Notes: generated from the letters alone by a model not told the origin. A stretch of 64,000 nucleotides of DNA from Davidsoniella eucalypti (GCA_004009845.1 RMBW01000004.1:744001-808000); one strand, 5' to 3'; positions 23,801 through 37,343 are shown, numbered from the stretch's first letter. Numbers and translations: made by a program.

Positions 23801-26800
23801 TTGGCTGCAGTGAGTACTACACGATGCAAGTCGGCAATGGCGAAGGAGCCAAAGTACGCAGTCAAGGTTTCCTTATTCCGTATGATAAGCCGTAGATGGC
23901 GGAGGGAGCTGTTTGGGGCAGGCTTAGGAAAAGACGAGACGAAGAACTTGACAGAAAAAAGAACTGCCAAAAAAGAGATCGAGTAAAAAGAAAAGAAGAA
24001 AAAAGGTGAAGACAAGTAGGTGACTGCGGTAGGGTCTCTTAAGTATGCATGCCAGAAAGAAAACGATCAATACAAGCTCGGAGTCTAAAAGAGAAAACAA
24101 GGTCTTCGTGGCCTTTTTGGTAGAAAATAAGAGTACGGAAAGTCTTGGTTTTATGCTGATGCGTAGAAATTCGGGGCAAGCGGCAATAGGAAAAGCTTAG
24201 TTGAAGAAAGCCTATCACTAGAGAGGAAGAGAGAAGAGCCGGAAGGACTGCTAAGACACGAGTGGCAGTCAAAAGTCGCTTGTTTCTTTCCTCTAATGTT
24301 GGAATGAGACGATGCAAAGGCAGATGTACGGCAGAAGGCCTAAGCTGCAATGACGACGAAAGAAGCTTGGATAGTCGAAAGCGGTAAGAGATAGAAGCTA
24401 TAAAGATAAAATGTCTCGCACGCTAAAGATCAGCTTGATATAGCAAAAGCAAGAAAGGACAGTGCTTCGTTTTGGAAGTCGTAGCTGTTCCAGGGTTACG
24501 TCCTGGATAGGCTGGTAATAGCCCGATTTTGGGTAGATGGAGAGGAAATTAGATGTAGAAGACAAGATGAAAAGAGGGCAAAGCCTGCGGACAAAAAGCT
24601 CTACCAACAAGTAAGTAACAAAAGAAAGTTGAAACAATAAGACTTGGAAACGAAAACTAAGCCCAGAAACAGAAGAGAGAAGAACGAAAGGAAACCGGGA
24701 ACGAGTGAGAATATGTAGTTGATCAGTGCTAAAGGCCTAGAGCCAAAGGATGAAGTTTGACGTCAAAGGCAGCGAGCAATAAAACAGTAAATACAAAAAT
24801 AGGAAGAGAGTGTGGGAAAAAAAGGATGGGGGCTGGCCATAGAAGCTAAAGAGTAGCTAAAACAAAACGGTGCAAACTCCGCAAGGTAAACAAGAGAGGA
24901 ATACCAAGATCTTGGTGTGTGGTTCTCCTCCTCCTTCTCTGCGCAATACTACTACGTATGTATGTATAGATGTGTACGATGTACGGTTGGGTTGGCGGTG
25001 CTCGGGTCTGGGCAAGCAGCTGCTGCAGAAACCGAAACAGTAGATAGAGGCAATGTCTGGATTGGTGGTTTTGGGCAAGGCTTATGACGACAGCACAGCT
25101 GGGGGTCACAGAGCTAACAGCACGCTTATTTAGCCAGTCAGTTGATTTTAGTGTTTTATCAAAGAAAGAAAAGAAAACAAGACGCAAAAAATAGAGCGTA
25201 GTGCCGGATTCGAGGACATGGATTGAAAAGAAACGCTAACTGGAATGCTGAGAATCTCGGCGTCTAAGAAGGTAGATATATACGACAAGGAAACAAAGAC
25301 TAGGAAATAAAGACAAAAAGGGCATAAAGAGAGTGTGTAAAGTTGGTGATAAACGCCGCTTCAATCTAGGAGTCAATTTGGGCGGGCTCACCCGTACTTT
25401 TTAAACATTCTACTTACTGCCCTGGAAACACTTGCTATTGCATATATTTCGCTGCAAAGCCCGTCGACATTCCCCTCTTCGTCCAATGCTATGCCTATTT
25501 CTTTCTCTTCGCGATGACTGCTATCTAACATGTAGCAAGCTAGCTCTGCTTCGCCTGGAAATATCTTCCGGGTCGCCTTGAGCTTTCGTTTCCAAAGCGG
25601 CAGCAGAATATTCTCCAGGGATATAGAATGGCCAGCCCTGGCTGTTCTTGCATCTTCACAAGAGAGAGAAGAAGAAAAGATGAAAAGAAATAAAAAAGCA
25701 AAGGGCTTTGGCTGTCTTGTCCTTAGGCTGGCAACATGGGTACAGACTGGCTAGCTCTATCTGTTACAGCGAACAGGACACCAAGACGCTGGGAATTTGC
25801 TTTTTTCAGGGTATCCTAGCCTAAGATGCTTGCTATTTACAGCAGCGCAGGAAGGGGCAGTTTTTATTTTTATTTATCTAATTCTTCTTTTTTCTTTCTT
25901 TTTTTCTTTTCTTTGGGGGCCTTCTTCAACAAAGGCCGGATTAGAGCTTCCTAAACCGAAAATGCTAAGCCTAGATCTTTTCATTTGCCCATAATCTACT
26001 AGCATTAGCAAAGAAAGAAGAACGGTTCAAGTCGTCGTTTTATAGTACATTGATGCCAGCTCAGCCGCCGCTAGTTTGAGCAAATCCCGGAAACGTATGT
26101 ATCAAGTCCACGGCGCTAAAAGCCGCAGACAAAGAAGGAAACAGTGAGATCAGTTGGTCTACAATACACCGACAGCTCCTTGTAGCGCATGTTCACTGCC
26201 CTGTAGAATCTATAAAGGAGCCAAAGTGCTTGCGTAATCGATATCCTCCGCGGCTGGGAGAAAAGAATCATAACACTGTAATGTATGTATGTATATACTT
26301 AATACCTCTTCCACTCCCTAGTTCCAGCCCGACAGCTGGCAACTCAAAAGGGAGGCCGAATCGAAGAAGAAAAACTGCGTTGGCTACCCTGTCTGGATCA
26401 GATCTGACTCAGATCAGCCTCCGTCATTATCAGTATTCGGCATCTGAGTTTCCTCGGTCTCGTTTCTTTCCAGAAGTGAGGAAAGCTAGCGTATGCACGG
26501 TCATAGGCTGCTCAGTATGACATGGCCATGTAATTCCTTGTTCTGCCGAAATGGGTGCTGCCATTTGCGATATCCCGTCCTCAGGAGTGCTAATGACGCT
26601 CTTGATAACAGACTTGCCAAGGAGGGCTTGTTTATTGTCAAAGAAGAGTGAGCAAGTAAAAAATCAAAACATAATAGTCCCCGCACATGATGTAGACAAC
26701 ACGTGTATCAGCAGAACCATCCAGCTGACCAAGGCGTTCGCCTTCCGTCCAGAAGCTTGGAGTGCTGGTTTGGCCTAATCAGGCGGATCCCCCGGATTCG

Positions 26801-29800
26801 CTGTTCTATCAGCTACAACACCAGCCTAAGAAACCAACTCAGTCAGTATTTGTTTTCTTTTTCTTTGTTGTGGAAGGAAACAGGAGGCATACAGATAAGC
26901 TAGGCATACCCTTTAGGCATCACTCTCAAACATCGCAACTACTGTTAACGCACTGGATATGACGCTTCTGCTTCAAAACAAGCTTCAGCTAACCGTGCGA
27001 GTGCTTTGCATGGTTGTCGGTGTAGAACCGACTAATAATGCGTAGACACCCAATACATATGTACATATGTACATTTATAGCTAAGCATGTAGACAAACGC
27101 AATACACAGTCCAATGTATTCATTGTTTTTCCTAGACCTCATCCTCCTGCACGATGCCCTGACCACCTGTCGTACGCCCCAGAAAGAATAATACCGCCAC
27201 TAGCTTTGTTCATAGTCCCTATCAGTATACAAATAGGCGGACAATCAAGCCTTGGATCAACGGTATCAAGTAAAAATCATTACACTTCGAGAGTCAAGCT
27301 CTTGATCTAGGAATACATTATATCTTGCACGGACATAGTACAAGGACACATATAGCAATAGTGAATCCTCGCATGGAGACTAGATCTGGCAGATCTCTTT
27401 GAAGTCCAGAAACGCATAGAATCGCATTGCATCTTTCGACAGGTTCAAGCCGCTTAAACAAAGACACAATAAATATGGCGTACCGTGTTATGCGTTGCCC
27501 ATTTCTCGGGTCATCCATTCCGCAGTATTCCCCATGACTTATACACCTTCTACTGCATGATGTACTTCAAAAGTATCTTCACCTGTAAGTATCTCGCGCA
27601 CAGTTCGCTATTGACACAAGCAGTTGACGTGCTTCTTGCGAAGGATTTACGCCGTCTCGCAGTAGTCAGTCTCACTAAAGTCGCTACACGCTACAAAGGC
27701 CACGTATCTTTCTTCACAACTAACTATACATATGTATGTATACATATCTGAGCACACTAGACATAGCCTTGTGGTGTTGAAAGAAAAGCAAACTGATACA
27801 GGGGGAAGGCCGGTAATAGTCAAAGTCAACCCCAAGAAAAAAAAGTATTGGTTCACGACAAGGCGCCGCAAATGCAGTGCTTGATAATCAATATTATGGA
27901 TACGAGAGTACCGCCAGAATTCCAGCCCAGTTCTGTTAAGGCGATGTCTGTACATACAAGTGCTCCCATATTGTCATATGTAACGGCTCTGTTTGATCAG
28001 GTACAAATGTTACGCAGCAAAAGTATTGATTACACTCTGCATTGTCGATCAAAGCCGGATGATCGTATCACTGCCAGTCTTGGTTATCGCACGGGCAGTG
28101 CAACACCTTTTTTCATCTCCAGGTTTTGTGTATACACACAAGTTGTAGTGTTTATTATTTATCATACATGTACATATGTGTGTAGCAATACCGTCTACCC
28201 GCTCGGTTCCATGTATTTGGGCAGCTTACATGTACTATTACAACCCGATCTACACCGCCTGTGACTACATGTAATGCCATTGTTATTCCTTGGGGCTAGA
28301 TTATACACTTCTCAGAAACAATAGGACAAATGACCCGTGAAGATAACTCCCTAGGTTTGTTCAGACTTGTGACACATATTTTTGCATTCTTAGCGTCTTA
28401 CCATAGAATGACGCTCCATGAATAGTCGGCGCCTAATGTAAAAGCGATTCACCAACCCGAATCTTAGAATAACGGTTCGCAGACAACTAACCAAGGTATA
28501 TATGTATTATTGGCCCACCTGTATATCTAATGTTCTTTATAATCGGAAGTGGCGTTGTCACTTACAGCCCTCTTTCAAGCCTCTGTTCACTTTAAGCAAT
28601 TCATTGGCTATAAAGAGCCCATTCCCGCATTTTCCTTTGCATGTCTGGAACACATTCATGTACTCCTAATCTAGTGGACAATAAGCATTACACAATTTAT
28701 TTCTCAAGATCAATACTGATGTCTTTATCAGACTAAGGGTTAACCAATGTATGTAACCCTACACACATACTTCACGATCAGTGCACAGACCCTAGATTGA
28801 AGCTTCTTTTTTTTGAGTACACGTAGTATTGTATCTTTCTTTTTTGTTTCCTCAGAAGCTGTCTATGCAAACAAAAAGAACGCTTTGTGTATTAAACCCA
28901 TAATCATAGCCTAGAACATTCCGAGCCATCCGTGACGCAACAATAGTCTCAATATGTATAAATGAATTAAATGTCACATTGATTTGTAAGTAAGTATTGT
29001 GCATTTATCCCTTAGAGCTATACTTATATATCTAACCAAAAAAGGTCCGGAAGATTTCATTATCTCTTGCTACATAAAGACCCTGATCTAATGCATAGTA
29101 ACTGGGGATGGCTTGGGATTTCGACCTTCTCGATAGGTCTGCCAAGCTATCACAAGGACAAGCAACAGCATGCTAAACTAGGCGCTTGAATCAACGGGAG
29201 ATGACACTGTAAAGCACTTTGCTAGCATTTCGATAGTTAGCGATGACCTTCGTGTTCGGTTGTGGGAGACCCTGGCGCTCTCTATCAAAAATCAAAGAAG
29301 GCTAGAAAGAAAGTATCAAGATCAGGCAAGCATATCTACTGGCTATTAGTAGTTCATTTTACTCCGGTATTAAGCAAGTCAAAACACCTGAGAATATATT
29401 GGACAACCAACCATCTTTCCTGAAACCAAGCTCTACATTGTAACCATCAGTCTTTTTAGACATAAAGTCGCAGTACATATGTATACTTGGCAGTCTAATC
29501 ATGGAGAAAATATGTGATCTTGAGAAGACATTACAATGCACTTATTATCCCGCAATACGTTATTGGATCCTCTTGACTCTATCCCAAGAATAAAATCAGA
29601 TGCGGTTCGGTAGCGTGCAGAGTAACATGGGATAGACATACTACGATACGGCCATAAACGGTCTTATTATGAGGATCGAAGAACGGCCATATAGCCCTTG
29701 TTGGAGATGCAAATGTAGAAGACATGCGGGATTCACTGTCTTGATTCCAACGGTTGTTAAGGGTGTTGCACAAGTAGTTTGCTCTTTGAAAGACAATAAA

Positions 29801-30789
29801 CTTGTGCTATCTGTCATGCTGTCAACAGATTTTATCAGGACTCATTGATGTTTTATGTATTGCTACCAGCTCTTCAAAAAGGGAGGATACACATTGTCAA
29901 GTAAAATACAAGTATGCAGGTTACAGGTAATCTACGGGGTATCCATTAGATTAATTCCAGCATTAGTTAGCAGCAGTATAGTATGTATACATCTAAAAAT
30001 CGAGAACGGTCTTCTATCATTTTGCTGTAGTGCTCAACCGACCACCCCCCCATGCTAACTAATGATGGCGAGCTTTCTGCGACGGATTTCCAAAGAATCC
30101 ATCTCTGGGCTTTATTGCGGCCATGGAATAGCCGGTAAAAGCACATGGGAATGATGCACGCGAAGAATCGCCCCTCCCCATCCCCTTCTTCAGATGGCTA
30201 GAACAGCGATATAACTGCATTTTGCACAGATACGAAACTAAAACTTTAGGGGAACTATTAGGAGTCACATGTATTGCAAAATACTTGTAAGTTCTTATCT
30301 TACTAGCCAAGAGCCCTATGACAGTCCAACTCAAAGATGATCTGACAGCTTCTTTGTGTCTGACTGTCGATTTTTCTTTACTCAAGATGATGTTTGATCA
30401 TTGATAGCCGCAAAGCCACTTGCAGATCAACGATGATAGCTGTAGATCCCTGGAAAGCTGGAATGCAGGGGCGAGGGATAGTGTGTGTTTGAATGAGTTT
30501 CACGCCAGCTAACGTTATCAAGTTTTTCTCTTCTACTACTAAGTACATAGCTATGGCTACATGTATGTATACACATGTACATACGATCCGTTCTACAGGA
30601 ACTTGCAGATATTAAACCTTTTATATTGATACATAGTTCCCTTCTATGACAAATGTAGTAGGTTTGGTGTGACTAGGAGAGCCTATTGTCACCACGTAAT
30701 TTTGGGTTTATCCTGCCACTATATTCTAGACAAAAACTTTGAATAGGCTTTCTCTAGCAACCACTAGCTTAAATTTGTTCAAGTACCAC

Positions 30790-30804
30790 CTCCGCAGTAC
30801 GGAG
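30790..30804. repeat. Short palindromic motif CTCCG-CAGTA-CGGAG
   Basis: A 5-bp inverted repeat around a 5-nt centre. It shares AGTACGGAGT with the longer hairpin at 39747-39769, so the two may belong to one dispersed palindromic motif. Confidence 0.5.
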
Positions 30805-31255
30805 TTTGGAAGGGAATCACAAAGGTGGCTGGGGGGATCGGTGGTCCTTACAGATCAATATATCCCTAACGGACGATATTGAGGATGGCTAAACTGTCGT
30901 TGTCACTCAGGATTCATCCATCAATGACCGAACATGATATGCTTAGAGGTAATGGCAAATGGATTACTACAGCTAGATCGCATCCCATTGTAATACTAGA
31001 GCTGGTGGTTACATCCATTTTCACAGTATCTAGAGTGTATATGCATTCTAGTCAGCCACAGCGTCACCGAGGTTTGAGGACATACATTGCTAGTCACCTC
31101 TATTGGATGAGCTGTGCCTCGGATATAATACACCGTAGACACATGATGATAAGGCCATCCTTCGTACCCAACCTACAGGCTTAGTATCGGAATGTAGCGT
31201 CAGACACCAAAGAGGGTAGATATATGCTACAAACTACCAGTAGTTGGCAGAGACT

Positions 31256-32420
31256 GGGTTACACGTTTCTTGAAAAGAAACCCAAAATCTCAAGTCGTGA
31301 AGCAAGGTATCATTGATATCAAGCGCCGAGAATCTGAAGAGGTTGAAAATGTGAACGACTGGTTTGTCAAATTCTAGGAAGCTCTGGATGAATATAATAT
31401 CCAATCAGACGATGTCTGGAATATGGACGAGACTGGACTCCAGTTCGCCCAGCCAAAGTCTATTCTTGCCATCACTAGTGTTAATGCTTCTGGTGTTTCT
31501 ATTCCTATCAGGCCTAACAGGGAGACTGTAACAGCAATTGAAGTTGCCTCTGGGACTGGCGATACTATTCCACCATTCATTGTGCTAAAGGGCTCAGTTC
31601 ACATAGCCCACTGGTATCTTCAGCCTGAGCTTGACCGTCATACCGAGTTGACTATTAGTCCTACTGGGCTTAGTAATAGTAATCTAACATTACACTAACT
31701 GGAACATTTCAATGAGTGTATTGGAAATCGTCTCAAAGGTCTGTACTGCCTGCTGCTTCTTGATGGTCACGCTTCGCACAAGTCGTTCGAGTTTATTCAA
31801 AATGCAAGGAATATAACATCATCCCATTTTGTCTTCCATCCCATACGACCCATTTTCTTCAGCCACTTGATGTTGGTGTCTTCCAGCCAGTGAAGTTAAC
31901 AAGCTCTCCACAACATCATTTCAGCTGGCCATTGAAACATCATTAAATATACCTTTGTTGGTCTGATTACTCAAGTAGGACAGAAGGCCATGCGTCCTTT
32001 AATCGTCAAACTAACATTTAAGAAGACTGGAATCTTCCTGTTCAATACTCTAGTAGTTCTCCAGCCATTGTTTGAGCAACAACAATGTCATGCCCCCTCG
32101 TCCTTCAAACCCACCTCCCCAAAATGCCGACTCTTAAAATGCCAGTCTGGGCAACCTTCAAGCCCCCCATACCAAAGAGCGGTTTGAGAGTATGACTAGT
32201 TTCCTTCTAGAGCCTATCCAGAATGGGCCAGATCCAAGCATCGTTTATAATGGAGTTGTCAAAATGCCACGGGGCTCTTTGGCTGCAGTTGAAGGGGAGA
32301 GCTTGCTTGAAGTACGAATCACAGAGATGGCAGGAGTTACATCTAGAGAGGAGGTAAGAGCACGGAATTGCCTCCAAAGACTTTAGGGAGGTGGTTCTAT
32401 TAGAGTACACAATGACCGAC
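31256..32420 (+). pseudogene. Degenerate pogo/Fot1-type DDE transposase
   Basis: Fragments in several frames: WVTRFLKRNP and VENVNDWF, an in-frame stop at 31,376, then DDVWNMDETGLQFAQP (first catalytic Asp). After another stop at 31,696 comes LLLLDGHASHKSFEF (second Asp, 31,750-31,790). After a frame change near 31,850, PLDVGVFQPVK preserves the region of the third acidic residue. Further on, ARNCLQRL and GGSIRVHN resemble the C-terminal tail of fungal pogo-like transposases. The order and motifs identify a DDE_1 Tc1/mariner-superfamily element of the pogo branch. At least two stops plus frameshifts make it non-functional. The DNA-binding N-terminus is not recognisable upstream. I did not find convincing terminal inverted repeats. 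Confidence 0.85.
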
Positions 32421-33977
32421 AAGATATTGTACGCCGTTCGGCAAGAAATAGGACTAGAATTTATAATAGTCTACCTAAACAATACCATTAGAGTTACTAC
32501 AAGAGATAGCAGATCAGGATACACAAACATGGTTTTTTTTTCTTTCTTTCAAAAGTATATTGCTCAGCACGTTAAACAAGTAACAATTGTTCCTTTTTTT
32601 ATAATTGTTGAAAATATCGCGAAAAGAAGAACGTAGGTCGGGAAGTCTATCATAAAAAGCACGGAGTTGCGGAGCACTATCAATAGAATATTGTGGGTCG
32701 TTGCACGAGTATATGTTATATTGCTAAAGAAACAAGACGGCGTTCTGGTAGTTAGTTATATCTGTTGTTTTACCCAAGTTCTTCCTCTCTTATCTTCTTA
32801 TTGTATGTCTAAGACAGCTAAAGTAATATAACCAAGACATGGCTAAGGAAATTAATAGCGTGGACTTGCTTTGTCTCGTGTCGTGTGCTATCTGCTGCGC
32901 TACGCTGTTTCTCGCCAAGCAACTAGCGAGGCTTGCGGTATCTGATGCCCAGCCAAGAATGTATATACGAGAAGTAGTGGAACTATTGTCATTGGTCTAC
33001 TGGGGCTTTTAGACACAAAAGGTAGGGCGGTCTAACATTACTACCTCCAAGTGTCGTCACAAGATGATGGGTAGGGGCTAATGCACAAACGATAGAACGG
33101 TATGAATGACGGTAACTAGTATCGTGAAGGGACATAAATTGTGGTTCATAGCAAGTATAAGTCGTTGGTAGTGATATAGGGTTAGCATCTTGCAATAGGT
33201 TTCATAGCTGCTAGGGTTAAGTATATCTTAGGACCTTTGAACGAACCAAGTATTAGCATAAACATAACTGTGTATAAGATGGCTTCGTTGGCGCTGCCGC
33301 AAGGAGAGAATACGAAAACAAAGAACAAAGTATCACATCTACCGTGCTCAACCACGGGTGGCGTTTCCTCGAAAATTCCCATCGAACATCGCCATTCTGG
33401 AAAGGTAGGCAAGTGACAGGTCACGTGCGTACACGTAGTTCCTTTTCCCGATATCTTCATGTGGCGTTGTTTGACTAGTTGGTTGGTGGATCGGACATTC
33501 CGCCAATCGCCTCTCAAACTCAGTATAGCTTTCTAGTTGATCTTATTCGAGTGCCAGAAACCTTCCAGAACCCCAAGACACGACGGAGAAAAAAGATTAC
33601 AAGACAGAATATATTCCTTCTAAAAACCAGACACCACGTTTGATTTGACATCGGCTTTCACGGAAACTTGTCGTGAACCTTCTAATGCCTTTTCGTCGTG
33701 GTTGATTGTCTTTGCGCCTAGACTGCCTGCAACTTCTTCTGCCTTGCGCTACTATCTATGTATCTGTCGCAACTCCGTGATCATCCGATTCTGTTAAAAG
33801 TTCGAATTCGGACTTTCTAGCCGCTGCCTTCTTCGCATCAAATTACCTTTTGTTTTTTTTTGCCCATTCAAGCCCACCTCAATCGTCTTGCAAGGGCAAA
33901 TATCCCGAATAGTTTTTCTTGTCTGCATCATAACTCAAACATTCAAGCATTCTAGTGCAAGATATCAAACCGCGGGA

Positions 33978-35331
33978 ATGAACAAGTTGGTCTCAGTGCC
34001 ATGCCGAGCTTGTCAACCTATATCATGCTTCCCTCGCAGGCTCCTTTCGCCTGCCGCTACAAGACTTCGTCCGTCTGCATTGTCGGCGACATATTGTCGA
34101 TTTCTACCGCTATGTACTCGTATGTACCATAACCAAGCCAGGCTATCAGTGAAACCTCGCCATCTTTCCACCTCTCCACCGGCTGATGTCACGATCAAGC
34201 CGCTAGAAGACGGTCCGCAGTGGGACCCGGAAGGCCCTCCTATCGCTCTTCCTAAACTGCCGTTCCGGTTTGATACTGGCATCGGACTATTTGCAAAACG
34301 TCAACCACGCCCGTTTCCACCGCCATTCTTATCACCGCCTTCGGGTAGTTTTTCCGATGCTTTGAGTACACACCGAAGGCCCAGGGTTAATGGCCAGTTC
34401 ATCCGAGGAGAAACTAACGGCGATGATGCTGTCTATGCAAGTGACTACTTCATCTGCGCCAACGATGGTGTTGGCGCCTGGTCAAAACGTGAACGTGGCC
34501 ATGCTGGGTAAGTTTTCATCATGAGTTTCATGTACTGGTCTTCATAACAACCACTAACATAGATAGACTATGGTCACGGCTTATCTTACACTATTGGGTA
34601 GCTTCAATGGAGCAGCATGCACTCCAAAATCCGGAGATTGCTTCCGGGCCGGTATATGACCCCGAAAGTGTGCGTTATCTTCAGGAAGCATATGAAAAGA
34701 CTATCATTGCTACATCTGAGCCGATGGAGTGCAATGGTACCACCACAGCCACGGGTGCCCAACTTCATTACCGGCTAGAGGACAATGCTTTAGTTCCAAT
34801 AGTCTATGTTACCAATCTAGGAGACTGTGAAGTTCTTATAATAAGGCCTAGCACCCATGAGGTTATCTTCAAAACTGTCGAAGAATGGCACTGGTTTGAT
34901 TGTCCTCGGCAACTTGGCACTAATAGCCCGGATACTCCCAAGGAGAACGCCAAAGTCGACGTTGTTGATATCCAGGTCGGCGATATTGTTCTAGCCATGT
35001 CGGATGGCGTTATAGATAACCTCTGGGAATACGAGATTGTTGATGTTGTTACACATGGTCTCGAGCGGTGGGATGCCAATGAAGCAGGAGAACAGCGCGC
35101 ATGTACTCGAACTCAGTATATCGCTGAGGCACTACTCGAAGCCGCTAAAGTAGTTGCGGTTGATCCGTACGCTGAGAGCCCATACATGGAGCGCGCTATA
35201 GAAGAAGGGCTAGCAAGCGAGGGCGGTAAGTCTTCGATATCGGATTCCTTGTGAAACATATTCTAACTATTATTATAGGTAAACTTGATGATATCAGCGT
35301 CGTCGCTGCTTGCTGCGTAGTCAATCAATAA
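33978..35331 (+). CDS. PTC7: Mitochondrial PP2C-type protein phosphatase (Ptc7-like)
   Basis: Three exons: 33978-34507, 34567-35225 and 35279-35331 (413 aa). Introns are 34508-34566 (GTAAGT...TAG) and 35226-35278 (GTAAGT...TAG). The second joins LASEGG to KLDDISVVAACC, restoring the PP2C C-terminal motif. The N-terminus (MNKLVSVPCRACQ...) is rich in Arg, Ser, Cys and Pro with few acids, consistent with a mitochondrial targeting sequence. PP2C motifs in order: NGDDA at about 149, ICANDGVGAWSK (metal-binding Asp in the DG), GTTTATGAQ, YVTNLGDCEVL, LAMSDGVIDNLW and KLDDISVV. Yeast Ptc7 is a matrix/nuclear-envelope phosphatase acting on coenzyme Q biosynthesis (Coq7). The position of conserved residues supports activity. 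An upstream in-frame TTG at 33,888 is not used as start because an ATG with an A at -3 is available. Confidence 0.9.
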
Positions 35332-35863
35332 TCTACATAGATTCCGCCTCGTGTGCAAGTACACATGAACAATCATTCGGTTTTAACAAATCATTCAACT
35401 ATATTTCTCTAGGTTTTAGATTTTACTGATGTAGGCGTATAAATAATCTTCTATGTCGATCTAATAAACAAATAGATTTAGAATTATCGTTTCACATGGA
35501 TCAAAAATGTCCTAAGGAGTAGTAAATTCAATCTGATTAATCAGAGAAGTAGGGTTATATAATAGGGTTGATAGCAACCATTGTAGCTAGTGGGGCACTG
35601 TGAAGGCGGTGAGCTAAACTTTTTTTTTCTGCCGTGTCAAAAAGTTGGCGCAGCCTTGAATTATTGAAGCAATTAGTGCTATCGCTATTGAAGATGCAGT
35701 ATGTAGCTTATTTCTCTACTATTTGTAAACAAAGTTCCACGACACATTCTTTCTTTGGCTAGAGAGCTAAGTCGCCTCACATTTTTTTTTTCAATTCATT
35801 TCTGTCTTCCTTAATATCTGTTTAATAAACCAGTCACTTCCTCTCACAAAAGTTACAGCAATC
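35332..35863. other. Intergenic region PTC7 / UTP23
   Basis: Tandem plus-strand genes. The last 120 bp or so are T/C-rich with a TTTTTTTTT tract near 35,785, as in other leaders in this window. Nothing else is visible. Confidence 0.5.
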
Positions 35864-36989
35864 ATGAGAGGAAAGCGTTCAAAGCAATACCGCAAGCTGG
35901 TTGCTCAATACCAGATGGCCTTCGGCTTCCGTGAACCATATCAAGTCCTGGGTAGGAAAAACCCGAAAGACAAAAAGAAAGCTCGTCAAACTTACTAATG
36001 AACTATAGTTGATGCGGAAATCGTTAAGGACTGCCACCGTCAGAAAATGGACCTCGTGAGCGGTCTCCAGCGCACGCTACACGCAAAAGAAATCAAGCCT
36101 CGTACGTTATATAAACCCCCAACTCGATACCTTTACGGATTTGTATTGCAGGAAGCCAGTTCCTAACCAAAAAAAAATCGCTTCTTCGTTCGCTATAGTC
36201 ATAACGCAATGCTGTATGCGCCAACTCTATGCATCCAAGAACGAGCCGGGAATCGCCGCCATCATCACGCACGCCCAAAACGACCTTATGCGCGCCTTTT
36301 GTGGCCACCACCCCGATAAATACCCCGAACCCTTATCTACCGTCGAATGCATGTCCTCGCTCGTTGACGGCAAAGACACTGGTCGCAATGCCAAACACTA
36401 CATCGTCGCTACACAGGACCAAGACGTGCGCCGTCGCATGCGTAGCATCAAAGGTGTACCGCTCATCTTTGAACGCCGCGGTGTCATCATCATGGAACCC
36501 ATGGCCGATATCAGTGTACAGGACAAGTTACACGAAGAACGCCTCAAGTTCCGCGCTGGCCTGAAGAAGCAGGCTGGTGAAAAGCGGAAGCGCGAGGAAG
36601 ATGACAAAGGTTCCAATGGTGACGGTGAAAGTGATGTGGAAATGGCTAGTGCCGATGGTGCTTCTAGTGCTAAGAAGGCTAAGAAAACTACCGGCGAATC
36701 TAAAAAGTCTGACGACAAGAAGAACAAGTACAAGAAATATGGCCGCAAACAACCAAACCCGCTCTCGGTGAAAAGGGCTAAGAAGCCGGTAGCCACGGTC
36801 GGCCCTAACAAACCTTTTGTAAATGCAAAGCCTACTAAGCAGAGTGTTGATACCGACGCTAAGAAAGCGAGCGGCGAGAATGACAAGAAAAAGCGGAAGC
36901 GCAGAAAGAAGGCCGCTTCAGCTTCAACAATAGACGCATCTAGATCATCAGTCCCTGTAGCGCCTTCTGTAGCTGTTGGATCTAGTTAA
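35864..36989 (+). CDS. UTP23: Utp23, SSU processome protein (PIN-like fold)
   Basis: Three exons: 35864-35951, 36009-36101 and 36199-36989 (323 aa). Introns are 57 and 97 nt. The N-terminus MRGKRSKQYRKLVAQYQMAF, then FGFREPYQVLVDAEIV, then the LERTLH-like segment (LQRTLHAKEIKP) joined to LITQCCMRQLYA, is the Fcf1/Utp23 pattern. The Cys/His set (QCCMRQ ... FCGHH) corresponds to the Utp23 zinc site. The segment NAKHYIVATQDQDVRRRMRS and GVPLIFERRGVIIMEPM completes the PIN-like core. The C-terminal 130 residues are Lys-rich and low-complexity (nucleolar-type tail). Known role: early 18S pre-rRNA processing at sites A0/A1/A2 and snR30 release, in the nucleolus. An AG inside the second intron gives an apparent longer open frame from 36,141; the homologous junction P-L-I-T-Q fixes the acceptor at 36,198. 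Confidence 0.92.
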
Positions 36990-37343
36990 GAATCCCGGGA
37001 AAGCGGCTTCTTTTTTATATCGTTTGTTATGTCTTGGGCATTTTCTGGAGTTTTGGGTTTGTTTCTTCAATTCTATGTTTTGATTAGAAAAAAATACCAC
37101 CATGATATACTTGACTAATCTTTATATCTTTCATGCTTTGAATCTGTCAAAAAACTCTCAGTATTAGTCTCGAAGACCTAGTGAGTATGTCGCACATGGT
37201 TTATCCTTCTATTCACACATGCTGCTTAAAATTTGGTTTACTATTGATATTCTTACAGCTAGTACTATTTAGACCAATTATTTTTTATAATAATACTTTA
37301 TCTATTATTGACTCTAGTTATCAAGAGTTCTGCAACATTTTCA
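36990..37343. other. Convergent intergenic region
   Basis: This holds the 3' flanks of UTP23 (+) and the small membrane protein (-). It is AT-rich; no feature recognised. Confidence 0.5.

Larger units (their letters stand above)
20211..33977. other. Gene-poor block, about 13.7 kb
   Basis: No intact gene is visible. From about 20.2 to 25.4 kb the + strand is strongly purine-rich (frequent GAAAGA/AAGAAG), i.e. pyrimidine-rich on the sense strand of the CAF120-like gene. From about 26 to 33 kb the sequence is AT-rich with scattered TACATATG/ATGTATGTA runs (about 27,055, 28,170, 30,560). It holds a dead transposase at 31.2-32.4 kb. Short open frames lack motifs and most lie on purine/pyrimidine tracts. 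The last 400 bp are pyrimidine-rich on + and serve as the PTC7-like leader. Confidence 0.5.

Noticed and set aside
27848..28264. 138-aa frame in the gene-poor block
   Set aside because: Starts at a non-ATG codon and shows no motif or codon texture.
36141..36198. Upstream extension of the third UTP23 exon
   Set aside because: The frame is open, but conservation of the KP-LITQCC junction places the acceptor at 36,198, so the extension is intronic.
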